NCBI RefSeq assembly: GCF_018873765.1
Contig: NC_057918.1
Coordinates: 10,920,862-10,984,861 of the forward strand
Length of the DNA stretch: 64,000 nucleotides
Origin: Telopea speciosissima
Taxonomy: Eukaryota; Streptophyta; Magnoliopsida; Proteales; Proteaceae
Direction of reading: 5' to 3'
Shown here: piece after piece, positions 49,449-62,135 of the stretch
Layout of the letters: every line of letters starts with the position of its first letter
Position numbering within the stretch: position 1 is the stretch's first letter
Translations under genes and position numbers: made by a program
The notes under the pieces: model-generated
The model's input: only the letters and a program-made list of their open reading frames with translations
Told to the model about the DNA's origin: nothing
Databases searched by the model: none

Positions 49449-52020
49449 TGTTTAAGAAGTAGAAACTCAAAAACCAGCTCTGGTTTGGTTTCCAAGTTTT
49501 GCACTAGGAAGAGATGAAACAGCTTAAACTGCTTCTTAAAGGCTAATTCTGCAAGTAATTACTTCCACATAAGAATGGAAAGTGAAATTATTACTGCCAT
49601 TAATGGAGTGGAGGAAGAAACAAACCAACCATGATTCCACCTGAAGCTCTCATAAAGATAACTGACAGGTCAAAGAAACCGAAGATGATGAATTTTCAGA
49701 TTTCAGTTTCTAGCTTTCTGTCAAGTGTCAAAGAAAATGAAGAACTCTGAAACTGAAACTGAAACTGTTCAAATTTCAGTTCCCATCTTCAAATAATGTC
49801 TACATGTAACAATTTAGAGAGGAGATATGCGAAGATAAAATATGGATTGAGTCCTTCACAGGAAAAAAAAATACTCATTATGGAATGATGTTTGAGAATG
49901 TAAAGAGATGAAGCAGCAAAGATTGCAGAGTATAGAGAGATCTCTATCTCTAGACTTCAGAGAGTGTTATCAGAGAAGAGGGAAACAAAGAAGAGGAAAG
50001 GATCTGATTTAGTAGCTACAGACTATCATTGGAAATTGCTCCGAGTATTGGGAACCGTTGATCTATCCTGATCAGAGGATGTTTTGAGTGCTTGCTTGCT
50101 GCTCCAGCATCAATTAATTAAAAACTTCGAGCACCGTGGTCCGTGTAATCGAAAACCACGGCATTGACAATAACAAGGTAAACCCCAGCAAGCATTACAA
50201 AATCACGTGCCCCATTGCACGTGCATTCCCTGAATTGCCGAGTAATTCAATCGAGCGGTTATCCTAAGCCTATTATGAAGAAGACGGGGTGGACGGTTCA
50301 GATCGAATAAAGGGCGAAGACAAATTTAATTGATGAAACTAATAAGGGGAAAAATCATGGAATTGAATGATTTGAATCATTTGAATCATTTGAATCTTAT
50401 TTGAAATTACCAAATCAACCCTTTTAGTTGATCTGTACTATTGGTCTTGGTTATGGGTAATTGTGTCGGTGAAGCTGTAGCATTAAAGTTCTTGGAAAGA
50501 AGTGTGAGACAACGAAGCACTTACGTAGCGAGACTAGAATAACAAGTCAACACATGCAGTTGCATTACCTAGAAATGTGAACAAATAAATATAAAATAAG
50601 TGTGGGCTCCTTAATCCATAAACTAAAACAGTAATTTAGTGACGTTTATGGTCCTTGCTTAGCTGGCCCCATCCGCACTACTTCCCTTTTAAAATCTCTG
50701 GTCACTTATCCTATTCTGGTTTGGCTCATATGGAAGGCCTTGAATTGCTAGGCTGTGTTTGGTCGACCACATGACTTGCACTAGCTGTCGGCTTATTGCT
50801 CGGCGTTTTCACTCCGTTATGCTTGGATGCTTTTACAGAAAGCGTCCCACATCCACACAACCCACCATACATAACCTTAGCTTTAACAATAAAAACCCAA
50901 ACAAAACCTTACAAGTAGTACGTACCATTATGCTCCACAAAAATGATTGTTCCCCTGTCTTTTGTACAATAATTTTCTGGAATTAAATCAGTGATTTCAT
51001 TCCTGAAAGACTTGCCGCCTGCTCAATTTGAGGCATCAAGTCACCACCGAACAGGTAGCTAGAAAACTCTTCAATACAGAAGGTTTAAAAACTTAGGTAC
51101 AAAATTTATTCAGTGCCAAATCATGTGCAGAATTACCAGTCTCTGGAAACGCCAGACCCAAAGAAACTTAGAAGATCCTCAATTATTTAGCTTCTTTATG
51201 ATTGCAAGAGTTAGTCATATCTAGACGTAATAATGATTGCTCCCCTCCACTGAGCCCTTTGCCCAGGGAATGGGCAATGAGGCATCCAACGGTTGGACTG
51301 GCTGGCACACATCCCTGCCTCATTGGGCAGATTTCTCATTAAAGACGAGCCTGACGCAATATAATACTCACTGGGACATATATTCCTTGGTATCTCTGTT
51401 GAGAAGTAATTAAAATAGTGAAATGAAAAACATCTCAAGGGAAATGTTCATCCAAGCAGGCAGCTGAGTTTATACATGGATGAGAAATCGATTGGCCATG
51501 TGTCAAATTTAAAAACCTAATTCAATCAAATACCATTTGGAGATTCCTTTCCAAGCTGCCTGCTTAGAGAACCATCACTGCTGAATTTCTCTCATAAGAC
51601 TGTCTGTTCTGTAACTCAGCATGGAAGAAGGGTGTCTGTCAATCTAAGAGAAATGACTGACATATATATACACATTAACTAGAAAGAAGTGCGGGAGGGG
51701 GGAGAAAAATGATATTTTGATAACACAAATATAATACAATAATAAATGTTTATAACACGAATATATTACAATAATAATTCTGCAACCACATCATTTTAAT
51801 TCAACCAGACAGCAAGTTAACCCAGTTGGCCCAGCAAAAGAAGAAAAATGGGGAAGAAACAGACCACAAAGATGGTAAATGACAGTCAAACCAAGCTCAA
51901 ACTCTTTAGTAAATATCTCCTACAAGCAAAATCCCCACTGAAAAAAATGCCAATGAAGTATGCAAACATCTATATCAATTTGATTTTGTAATTTTTTTTC
52001 TTTTTCTTGCGCATGATCCT
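49449..52020. other. Intergenic: LRR receptor promoter and spacer
   Basis: The minus-strand upstream region of the receptor gene (49449 to about 50100) is AG/CT-rich and may hold a 5' UTR. Further on, 50740-51000 and 51210-51440 have GC-richer, ORF-like stretches without recognisable protein similarity; they may be old repeats. No RNA gene was found. Confidence 0.45.
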
Positions 52021-55000
52021 TTAATGTACTTCTTCGGTCAAGTTGATTTCTTCCATCTGTTGGGCCTCCTAAAATAAGAAACAGACAAATATACCAGAAT
52101 TATTACAATAACTAAAATTCAATATGAAAGAAAATCTGCAAGTTTCTTTGTTTTTTCGTTAAAAACAAAGTTCAGTCAAAATTCCCATCAAAGGATAAAA
52201 TTGTTTGGTCATGGTAGAAGATGCCTTGAACAAAAGTTTCCTTAGTATATTGTAACCATCTCCTCCTCAACCATTTAACAGATTTATTTCAAATGAACAA
52301 TGAATACTTAAAAATATCCAAGGATATTGAGCATCCAAATAATTTGAAACATAATATTTTCTCCATAGCGAGTTAGGATAAAGTACTTTACCATGTTTTC
52401 TTTATCTTCTTGCAGTGTCCCCTCAGTAGGCAATGGATCAGCTACATCTGGAAAAAATAAACACGAATATGAATTATTCACTTTCCCAAATATTATAACC
52501 CAATGTTCGTGATCACCTCACAAATTTGGAGTTACTAGCCAAAATTTAACAGCGTTAATGTATACAAGTAATTAATAAAGGACTGGAAACCGAAGTCTAG
52601 AGGATCATAAAAGACTTCTACCAAGGCCTATTAAAGAACAAAGTAAAAGGCTCTGACACAATCCATTGTATTCCATGAGTATTCACCTTTTTCAGGAGCT
52701 CCCTGCTTTGCTTGGTTTTTTATTTTCTCCTTTTTGGTAAATGCTTGCCTATTTGGCCTCTGGGATTTCTTCTTCTGTGCATTGCCAGAATCTATGTTGG
52801 TAACAGAACTTAAATTTGCAGAATTTCGGTTCAATGATGCCCTGTTCTTGCTAGCATGAGATCTCTTCAAAGTACTGTCCTTTATTGCTTCTTCATCTTT
52901 GGCAGCTTGAACATTTCTGGGGTTCAAGGACTTGGGTCTTGGTTTCCGAGCTCCTGTACTAGAAACAGAGCTGTGTGCATCTTCATCAGAGGACCGAGTC
53001 CCCTCTTCGGGCACCTGAGAACAGGTCCCTGATACCTGTAACTGCTCAAAATCTTCCCGGATATCATAGCTTCCAAGTAGCTCTTTCACAAATTCTCCAA
53101 GTTCACCAAGGTTGTGTCGACACTTATAGGATTTCAACTCATCTCGCATACGTTGCAGAGGCTGCAAATTTGAGAGAAATAAGCATATTGAAAAGAATTT
53201 TTTATTTTTTCCAATCTTTGCAGCCATTGCTTATTGAATAATAAATATGGATAGTGCTACATGCCCACATATATTCATAACATATTGAAATAAGCAAAGA
53301 ATCTGAGCTATCAGTGCTGTACACCTACATATATTCATAGCTTGAGACATTCAAAATAGGCAATGGATTGCAATTTCAGGGGAGAGAGGGAGGCAGATAA
53401 ATAAGGTTACCTCGCACCCAGCCTCTAAAGCAAGCTTGAAGAAGCCAAGTGAAATGGAATGCTTAGCAGCCGATTCAGATAGCTTAATCTGTGATAACCA
53501 ATATGAAGCTGAGGATAAAACACTGAACTTCTTTCGGTTCAAAGATTTGGAAACTTCAGAAACTGGTGTTTCACTTTTCCCTTTGCTATTACCCAATCTC
53601 TTTGCCCTGCTCTCATATATTGGCGTTATGGTTCCTGCTGGTCTTGGAAGAGGACTGATAGCAGACTTAGCAGGAATGGAGAGCCTTCTAGCTGGTTTGG
53701 CAGATTTTTCCTTCCCAGAAAGATCAAGAACACTCACACTTTTACTCACATTGGATGCAGGTCTCCCTCTGAAAATATACATTCTCACAAAAAGTAAATT
53801 ACAAGTGCTTTCAGAGAATAATAGTGTCATGGTTCTTGTTGGAAGAAAATGAGAGTATTGCATTTTATATATTAAACGGGAAAGATGAGCCTGAAAAATG
53901 ATTATAACATGAAAGGCTTGCCTGAAAATTTGATCGTGAACCTGTAATAACATAAAACATACAATATCCTTGCATACCCTTCACCCTGACGTTTTACTCC
54001 TTTGCTTGGTATGTTCTGTTTATGCCTGATTTATCTGAATTATTGTGGTTTTTACATTTAGAAACTGAATAATGAAATCCTAATGAGAACTTAATTCTCC
54101 TTCATGCTTTATCAAACGAGATAAAAGCCTCCCAATCTCCTATCCTATACCGATGTTTCAATTCTTAATAGATGTTCATCTTTCCCTCAAGCATTTCAAA
54201 GCTACTCTCTACAGTTAAACAGTATATGTTCATTGGAAATTTATGGTTTACCAAAAATTTTAACTTCAGTAAGACCGGAAATTAGATTAATTAGCAATCT
54301 CAAACTCATAAACAACACTCATACACTTTCATAATAATGACAACGTGATTAGGGTTTTAATTTTTGAGGACTGCATCCCATCGCCATGAAGTTTACATAC
54401 TTCCAATTCACTCTTATCACAACTCAATTGTACAAATTGTACCCGTGGTTGGCCATTCACAGTTTCACACAACAAAACTAAATAAAATTGCCCATTCTAT
54501 CAATCCAGATTTCGAACCCATACCACATGCTCCCATAATACGCCAGGAGTAAAATTGAACTACTCTTGTACTTATCTTGGTTAAAAAAAAATGAAAGTGT
54601 CTAAATTAATATAAAAAAAAACCCACCCATTATGAGTGTAGAATCTCTATAAAATTAGAAAAAGAAAAAATAGACTTCATTTGGGTTAGTAGATTTACTA
54701 CAATTTAAGTACTCTTTCTGTTATTCTTCGTAGTTAATTCCTCAACTTTCCCCCTTTCAATTCTTAGGGTTTCCAGAAAATTACATAGTGAATCACAATA
54801 AATCAATTAAAAAGAATAATCAGAAAACCAATTTGATCGCCTCTCAGAATTGAATTTTAATCTCCATTCGTCGACAGGATGAATTACATTGTAGTATGAA
54901 AATACAAAACAGAAAAAGAAAAAAAGCATAGCGTGAACTGTAGCAGCAAGTGAAAGGATACACAAAAGGGAATAAGGTAAGGTAAGGAAGGTACCTCTTG

Positions 55001-55222
55001 GGAACAGATGCGCTCGATATTTCCGCCATGGCTGGCTTTTCATCCTTAGATTTGCTTGCAGATCGTAGAGGATATCGAAGTTTCGACTTCGACGAAGTAT
55101 TTCCTGAGACTATAAAACCAAAAAATGTTTAAGAAACGTAAATGAATAAAGATAGAGGGAGAGAGAGTGGAGCCTAAAATTTTACCAGAAGTGGAAGAAG
55201 ATTGGGCTTTAGTAGCGTCCAT
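52021..55222 (-). CDS. Plant-specific Ser/Lys-rich protein, function unknown
   Basis: 360-aa predicted protein from six exons in minus order: 55222-55186, 55103-54995, 53768-53411, 53161-52687, 52447-52392, 52068-52021; 1,083 nt with GT-AG borders and an open frame. Start 'MDATKAQSSSTSG'. The conserved-looking core is 'KFSVLSSASYWLSQIKLSES' plus 'AAKHSISLGFFKLALEAGCE' and 'PLQRMRDELKSY', likely helical. It is preceded by a basic Pro/Ser segment ('ARRLSIPAKSAISPLPRPAG') and followed by a low-complexity Lys/Ser/Asn-rich tail ending acidic. No catalytic motif, signal peptide or membrane segment. I believe the core occurs in uncharacterised proteins across angiosperms, but I cannot name the family. 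The basic tracts suggest nuclear or cytoskeletal location, as inference only. Confidence 0.8.
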
Positions 55223-55699
55223 GGTTCTGCTCTGATGGAAAAAGGAAACACAGAGGAAAAAATGAGAGAATGGGGAGATACAGAGTGGAAACGAGAATAA
55301 ATACAGAAAGAGTAGTAAGTTACGAGTTTTTAGAGAGGAAAACGGTGGTTTCGCCAGATGTACTTTGGGCGGGAAAACAAACTCAAACTAAAGAGAGATT
55401 GGTACCCCACTATATCAACGGTCCAAAAACGACTAAAAATAGGTAGACGATTAGGAAAAATATATATATTTTTTAACTTTTTCTAAGTAAGTGGTTACCG
55501 AAAAAAATAACTTATAATGTTGAGCGCTTCCCGCGTCTTGGGTCCCTCTTGGGTCCCACTTAATCCAACCAAATTCGAATTTCAAATTTCAAACCATGGT
55601 ATTGACTGTTGGGTCCACTTTTTCTAAGTTTGCCATCTCTTAGGTGATTCCAGGCCGTCTGATGGAAAAGAATCTCTTGATGGGAGGCTTATATCATGC

Positions 55700-56130
55700 C
55701 CCCTCAATCTTCTTCCGTTTCTCATACACGTACCTTGGGACCCACAATATGAAGGAGTCCCGAATTCCCGATCATTGAATCGGCCTGCACCGGCTCTGGA
55801 TCTGGGTTGTTCAAGCCTCGAAGTTGAAAGTGATAATTCTGGACTGGTAGACCTGCTCAACAACACTTCACTTCACCCCCCTTTAGCTGTTGTCAATATT
55901 TTGCACGATATACGGGACCTTATGCGTCGCCTTAGTATTTCTTCAGTTGTTTGGATTTCTAGGAAAACGAACTGTACCGTTGATGTTCTAGCTAGGAAGG
56001 CCATTTCTTTGGCAAATAAGATTGAATGGCCTATTTCCACCTTGGAGTTGTGTCAATAGGATGCTATTGTAAATGTTTACCGTGAGTTTGAATAAAATGA
56101 TTTTTTACCACCCAAAAAAAAAAAAAAAAA
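55700..56130 (+). mobile_element. 5'-truncated L1-type LINE, RNase H end plus poly-A
   Basis: The frame to the stop at 56057-56059 reads 'LEVESDNSGLVDLLNN', then 'VNILHDIRDLMRRL' and 'VWISRKTNCTVDVLARKA'. This is the C-terminal half of the plant RVT_3 RNase H domain, with the D of 'ESD' and the terminal 'N-x-x-x-D-x-L-A' motif present. A 3' UTR with 'gaataaaatga' and an A-run (56114-56130) follows, the normal LINE end. The 5' limit is uncertain. Confidence 0.72.
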
Positions 56131-56755
56131 CGGCTATTATCGATTGATCTTAATTTCCATCAATTTGACTCGTTTACACCTAAAACCCATAGAAATTCCT
56201 TGTTTTTGGATCTTAGGAGTGATTCTGGGGTTCTTGAGCACCGGACTGATTCCAATCTAGATTGGAATCGTTAATGATTGATTCCATCCCCAATTCCGTG
56301 TTTTAAAACCTGGTTGTTGGAGTTTGTTTTAAGATAAAATGTTAAACGGATGGATGGCTTCCCAACTGGTCCAAAACCCTAAGACGTGTCTAACATGCAT
56401 ATTTACTTATTTGGTGGTATGGAAGTGTGGAATTTTGGACTTATATGAGTGTTTGTTTGCTTAAGAATTGATTTTGATTAGTTGTATTAGGAATATGTAC
56501 TCAATTATTTGTATGTGTGAAAAATATTTGTATAACTATGAATTTTGGACATTTTGAGTGTTTGAGACGTTGAATGCCTCTAATAGTTTAAAGAATTGGA
56601 ATCCCGCTGTTAAAATGAGATTGGATCCTAATTTTTGGACGGTTTGTAAACATAAAGGTTCTAGGATTGATTCATTGGAACTGAAATCGATAAAATTAAA
56701 AAAAAAAATTCATCCAATTTATTTAGAATTATTCAGTTTAATACATTTTCTAAGT

Positions 56756-57049
56756 AAGGGTGTCAAAATCAAACCGAAACCTTTTAAACCAAAAAATGAA
56801 TTTGTGATTACAAAATTGAGGCCGTTTAGTTAAACGGTTTGAACCAAATAAACCGTTCAACACCATTAATTGTACATAAATGTGCCAAATTTAAACAAAA
56901 CCATTTACCGAATCGAACCGAACCATTTAAAATCAAAACCATGAAACCGTTTGACAAATGGTTCGCTTATGGTGTAAAAAAAATGCGCATGTCTATTTAA
57001 ATGATTTGAACCAAACCGTTTAATCGAAACCGAACCATTTAACACCCTT
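56756..57049. mobile_element. TIR element built from AACCG/AAACC phrases
   Basis: The left end 'aagggtgtcaaa' and the inverted right end 'aagggtgttaaa' are near-perfect terminal repeats. The interior is a run of degenerate 'aaccgaaacc', 'ggtttgaacc' and 'ccatttaa' phrases in both orientations. No coding capacity; no clear target duplication was recognised. Confidence 0.5.
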
Positions 57050-57220
57050 GCTTCTAGGTACCCTTAATGCCTTTGTCGCATTGATCTGACTGTTTTTGGG
57101 CTGGCCTTTTGGGTTTTGGCTTAGGCTATTAAAAAATAAAAAAAACTTAGGTCCCTTTGTTATGGGCTTGGGTTAAGGTCTTGGCAACACTAGTTTATGC
57201 CCAGTTGGAACAGTATTAAA

Positions 57221-57343
57221 ATCCTCTGTAGTACTGGCGGGGCGGCGGTGCACATCCAAAGGCACAGCAGAGACCATGTGTGCCACTTGGCCTCTGCTGT
57301 GCCGTAGGATGTGTACCGCTGCCCCGCCGGTACTGTAGAGGAT
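57221..57343. repeat. 123-bp perfect-style hairpin (52-nt arms, 19-nt loop)
   Basis: Arm 57221-57272 pairs with 57292-57343 with 7 differences in 52. Five of the seven are G-U compatible if transcribed from the + strand. The arm starts 'atcctctgtagtactggcgg' and is GC-rich. It could be a foldback MITE or a small-RNA precursor. The loop is 57273-57291. Confidence 0.8.
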
Positions 57344-58866
57344 TCTGGTCCGTTAGAACGGGTTTGAGAACTTTTTATACGAAGCTTTCTAAGGAAACAG
57401 TTACTTTATGGACCCGTGGATTTGATTCTGGAAGTTCTAAGAACAAATGTTTAAATACCTTGAGGTTCATATCAATGCCAATCACCTCTTATCAACTTAC
57501 ATGAAATTCTTTGAGCATATTCCTTTTTTTTTTTTTAATGAAAAGAAGAATACTGATTGGTCGCATGCCTAAAATGACTCCCCTCCCTCTATAAAATGAA
57601 AAATCCCAATTTCGCCGATGCCTGAGCCTGCGCTAGTGCAGGGGCAAGGTGACTGGGCAAAGTTCATTTTCTCTTATTTTACGTAGAATTGTCTTTGTTG
57701 GTGTTGTTGCCTCCCTACCCCCAAGTTTTACTTGTTCAAAGCTTCATAAAAATTTATTAAATAAAAAAAGAAAAGAAAAAAAATTCACATATTGTTTGTG
57801 TGTGGATTCTTTTGCACACCCTCTCACGAGAAGTTAGTGTTCCATTCATATAAATTTTATTTATTTATTTATTTTGAAAATATGAGTTCCACATGCATGA
57901 TACCTTTTTCCCTTCTAAGTGGTGTACTATGCAGATTCCTTCCCATGCTGGGCAACGAGAAAAACCCTCTCTCTAATAAAACAAAATATTTTATTTTTTA
58001 CGGTAAAAAAGAAAACAAAGGCATCTACTTCTATTTATTGACAAGGAAGTCTGGGAAAGTCCAAAATATAAAATGAGGGTGACATTCTCCATTGATCCAA
58101 AAGTTTGATTGAAAGTTGTTTTCTAAATTCTGCATTGTCGGTGGCTTTAGCTTATGCTATTTTAATTAACCATACCTGCCACAGGGTTAGGGGTGACATC
58201 CAATTTTTCTTTTTCTTCCTCGGGGTCACATATGGTTCATGAACCATGACACTAGTGAAAAAAAAAATTGAGAAGATCTGGTTGAATTACATCACAAATT
58301 CCAAACAAATGACCTTGTATGTTGATAAATTTACCACAATGCCACCCATATTTTACACAATTATACTTCAAAATTTTTAATTTGGAAGACTTGAAATTTC
58401 GCCTTTTTTATTTAGTTTATAATATTAAATATTAAACATCAAAGAAAAAGAGAAATAATAAGCATAAGAATAAATAATTTTTGTATTTAATCATTATGCT
58501 TATTAGCTTATAGCATTTATTTAACAAATAAAACCACCAATCATTTCCTCACATTACAGCTAGTCTTTGATGTATTGATTCCTTTTGCCAATGTTCAACA
58601 CTTGAACGCCATCACTGGCATTAAATTCCACTTGCTTACTAGAAAAAATATCTAAGTGATCATTATCTATGTGTGAGAGAGAGAGAGAGAGGGCCCCGAG
58701 AGAAAGGGGATGTGAGAGTAAGGAAGGTGAAAGATTGACACTGCTCTATAGATAGATAGAGACATAGGATGGGGGACAATGAGAGTGAGAGTGAGAGTGA
58801 GAGAGGAACCAATAGATTCCAGTGGAAAAAATAAAGGATGTGGTGTGGTATACATAAAAATATACT
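57344..58866. other. Intergenic, nothing recognised except a GA microsatellite
   Basis: A (GA)n tract lies at about 58674-58690, with further GAGAGT repeats at about 58780-58805. Short ORFs across the tract are simple-repeat artefacts. Confidence 0.5.
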
Positions 58867-59745
58867 TGTTGATACATCCAAGATTTATCGAACCAGTCAG
58901 CGGCTGCCACGTGTCATAAAGCGACCCGCTTCAGAACCAAGGAGAACCAACTGGGGGTCCCACCCGGGCGTGGCCTCACCCAGGTGCGGGCCTCACCCAG
59001 GCACCGGCCTCACCCAGACACGGCCTCACCAAGGTGGCGGCCTGCACCCAGGCGTCGGCCTCACCCAAGCGTCGGCCTCACCCAGGCACGACCTCACCCA
59101 GGAGTCGGCCTCACCCAGGCGCAGGCCTCACCCAGGCGTTGTCTCACCCAGGCGCGGCCTCACCTAGGCGTGGCCTCACCCCCAGGCGTGGCCTCTCACC
59201 TAGGCGCAGCCTCACCCAGGCGCGGCATCGTGGACGCAGAAGTGATGTACACTACACGGACACCGAGGCCGCTCATCTATGACCCAATCGTGTCACTATA
59301 GACTTATGCCACCACCAGGACTCAAGGCCACCGCTTAGAGGTCACGTTACCCAGACGGATTCAAGCACCAATGACGTTATCATCACACGCAAGTATCTAT
59401 CCGCCAAGGATCTTGATACCACCAGGACACTCCTTCCTCCGGGGAGATGACTAATCAGGATTGAGTCATACTACCCAGGGCCTCTATCCACTCAACGGCA
59501 CACTCGCCATCAAACTGGGACTCTCCACACTGTCATACACTACTATAAAAGGAAAGGTACACCACCCTTAAAACGGACATCTGAACTCATATTGAATAAT
59601 CACTATTCATCTGTTTGCTCAGGAGATCTAATTTTGGCATCGGAGAGCCCTAGGCCGGAACCACACCGGTTCTCTCTGTTGACCCCTTGGTCCACTTGCA
59701 GGTGACGGCACTCGCAGGACCGTTCGACGATTTTTTGACGCAACA
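58867..59745 (+). mobile_element. Solo LTR, Ty3/Gypsy-like
   Basis: It starts TGTTG and ends CAACA. It contains a TATA-like 'ctataaaagg' (about 59544) and a 3' part with 'ttttggcatcggagagccc', typical of plant Gypsy LTRs. No internal region or second LTR lies nearby, so it is probably a solo LTR left by recombination. No convincing 5-bp duplication is visible at these borders. Its first third holds a minisatellite. Confidence 0.7.
58960..59225 (+). repeat. GCCTCACCCAGGCG minisatellite inside the LTR
   Basis: About 16 tandem units of roughly 14-16 bp (consensus cctcacccaggcgcgg) run from about 58970 to 59225, with small length changes. All reading frames across it are open and give Ser-Pro-Arg-rich chance ORFs. 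Confidence 0.85.
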
Positions 59746-61734
59746 CCTGTATAGGTGGTAGTATGATAGAAAGGTCTTTTGATTACATAAGACCATGTGT
59801 GTTTCCCATCATTAATGTATTTAAAGTATCAAGTCTTCTAATTTCTTCCAGGATGATTCAATACGATCGATCTAACTCAGTCGGCTATAACAACTCATCA
59901 TTCCCTCAAGATGATCGTGATACAAATCGATCCGAACTATAGAAGGAACAGTGTCTGACAGAGGTAGATATTGACATTTATTACTCTTATTGTATTTTAC
60001 TTATGTTTACCGTTGCCTGATTATAATTTAATCATCAGAGTTACCACAAGTTTACCTCGGTTTTGTCCGACCATTTTCTATCTTTCCTACAAGTCATCCA
60101 CTTCAACGTGATCAAAATCAAGTGACAACACGATGAGACAGAGAACGAGAGAGAGTGAAATTGGAGAACCATGTCATAAACTCAATTGAATAATTCGTAG
60201 ATGGGAGAGAGATATGTGATATTTTTAAGGATTTTTTTTTTTTTTTTTTGGTAGAAAGATATTTTTAAGGATTGAAGATGGAGAGAAGAAGAGGAACTAA
60301 AGATGGAAATGGAATAAAGCACAAATATTCTCCTATATCATCAGCAATACCTGCTCACATGGCAGGTTGAAAAAAAGAAGAAAAATAAGCATTAGGTGAG
60401 GTGGGATTGTTTTATATATAGTATTGATGCAGAATTACCCCTTTTTTTTTTGTTCACTTAAGCTCATCTTATAGGGGGACATCCACTCTACGAGTTCAGA
60501 GGTGGTCAACTCTTGACTGTTGACGTTTATTTGTTACAAACGTATAGCAAATGAGACATGGTGAGAGCAACCCGTGGGGCTAGAAAGGAAGAGACCGTAT
60601 GCTAGCGTGCACACATTGGACTCTACACTTGCAAGTAAGGTGCTGGACACTCACAATTGGATGAACTTGTAGCCGTAGGGGGCTCGACTTGGATAGGAAT
60701 TTGAGGGTCATTTGTGTAAATACATAATAATTGGAGTCTATTAGGGTCTTTTAAATAAACAAACAAAGGGTTTTCTTATTGACAACCCTTATGGTGTCAA
60801 TAAAATTGTATTTTTTTAAAAAAATCCTTTTAGTATAATATATATATATTTTTTAAAGAAGATAAAACTATCATTTCACATGTATCCTCAAAAAATGTAC
60901 AATGTCAATTTTGATAATAACATAGAATGGAATGCTGGGGAACTGGGTTAGGCAGAGAATTGGAGGAGACAACGATCCAGACTCACGTTTGGATAAGAAT
61001 TTCCACTAAACATTCCACACACCATTGTGGTGGCCCCCGAGAGGGATTGGGCGCCTATAGGGCGACAGGGCCCAAGGGGATGGGGGATAGCATATCTTAC
61101 ATGGTGCGGGGTACGACTCGATCACTCGACATCCCTAGCCTTACGCCAATATCACTAGTTGGCCACCTCCACTGAGCTAGAAGCTCATACGCAATCATTT
61201 TCTTAAATGAAGAAACTTGTAAAGCCAATGGCTCTTTACTCAGGTGGCTTGTAGCATCAAAGCAAGTCCGGATTCATGCACCTCAAAAGACTTAATTTGC
61301 TTAGAAATTCTCACATCTGATTGTAGTGAAGACTAACTCTCTACACTAGCGAGGCAATGTAGATGTTGTTGCAAGCCAGTCATTTGATGCGAAGAGTTTC
61401 TATTCACCTCCGAATGGGATCATCCTTGCTTCTTCCCCCTTAAAGTTGTAGCTCCCCTGTAAGTATTCTAGTTGTAGTCCATGTGGCATTATTTTGTACT
61501 TTCATCCTTGACCCAGAAAGAAAACACTCCCAGGTAAAAATTTACAATTGGCTCTTCTCCAACCGTGGCGATAGCTGGAGGGTCCAAATCCATTGGATAG
61601 GGGGAAGATGAAAAAGGAGGCCATTAAACTCTTTACTTTGCTAGATTAATTGACTTGTGATTGGTAGATGAAGCTTGGATCAACCTTTTTCTAAAATATT
61701 TGTCCTCAAACTCTCAATTCTTAATGCTAACATG
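59746..61734. other. Intergenic with a short RTE-related patch
   Basis: 'Ggggaactgggttaggcag' at about 60938 and the following 'gaggagacaacgatccag' resemble the opening of this window (ggaactgggccggagagg...), suggesting another RTE-related remnant at about 60935-60990. T-runs occur at about 60231-60250. No gene seen. Confidence 0.4.
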
Positions 61735-61870
61735 GCTTCTACACTTAGATATAGGAGTGCTCGAAATTACTGCTTAGCCTATTCTAAAATAAAAAGTTTC
61801 ATTTATATTGATACTCATATGTGCACTCTCAATGGCCTCATGCTGATGCAGGTGCTACACGACCCTCTTG
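61735..61870. repeat. Dispersed repeat, unclassified (copy 2 of 3)
   Basis: Shares ordered blocks with 6770-6900 and 62640-62790: 'ataggagtgctcgaaattac', 'ctaaaataaaaagtttcat', 'tgcactctcaatggcctca', then 'gtgctacacgaccc'. Confidence 0.45.
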
Positions 61871-61879
61871 TCCTAATTT

Positions 61880-62135
61880 TAGGGGTGTAAATGAATAACC
61901 GAAATCCGTTTTCGTATCTGTTTAGCACTATCCGAATCCGTCCGAAAGCTAAATGGATGCGGATACAGATAGGCTATAGCTATCCGAAAAGCTATATTTA
62001 CATGTAAACAGATAAAATATCTGATCCATATCCGTGTTCGTATCTGTTTAGCACTATCCGAATCCGTCCGATAGCTAATCAGATGCGAATGCGGATATAG
62101 CACTATCCGAGTCGAATCCGATCCATATACAGCTC
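61880..62135. mobile_element. TIR element built from ATCCG/TCCGAAT phrases
   Basis: Left end 'taggggtgtaaatgaat' and inverted right end 'tagagctgtatatggat' form terminal repeats like those at 8896-9310. The interior has an almost exact direct repeat: 'cgtatctgtttagcactatc' plus 'cgaatccgtccga' at about 61913 and again at about 62039. Confidence 0.5.

Noticed and set aside
57221-57343. tRNA or snoRNA gene
   Set aside because: A single long hairpin without cloverleaf arms, box A/B or C/D boxes.
58838-59301. Three overlapping + frames of 82-109 aa rich in Pro, Arg and His
   Set aside because: They are produced by the 14-16-bp minisatellite in the LTR, which is open in all frames.
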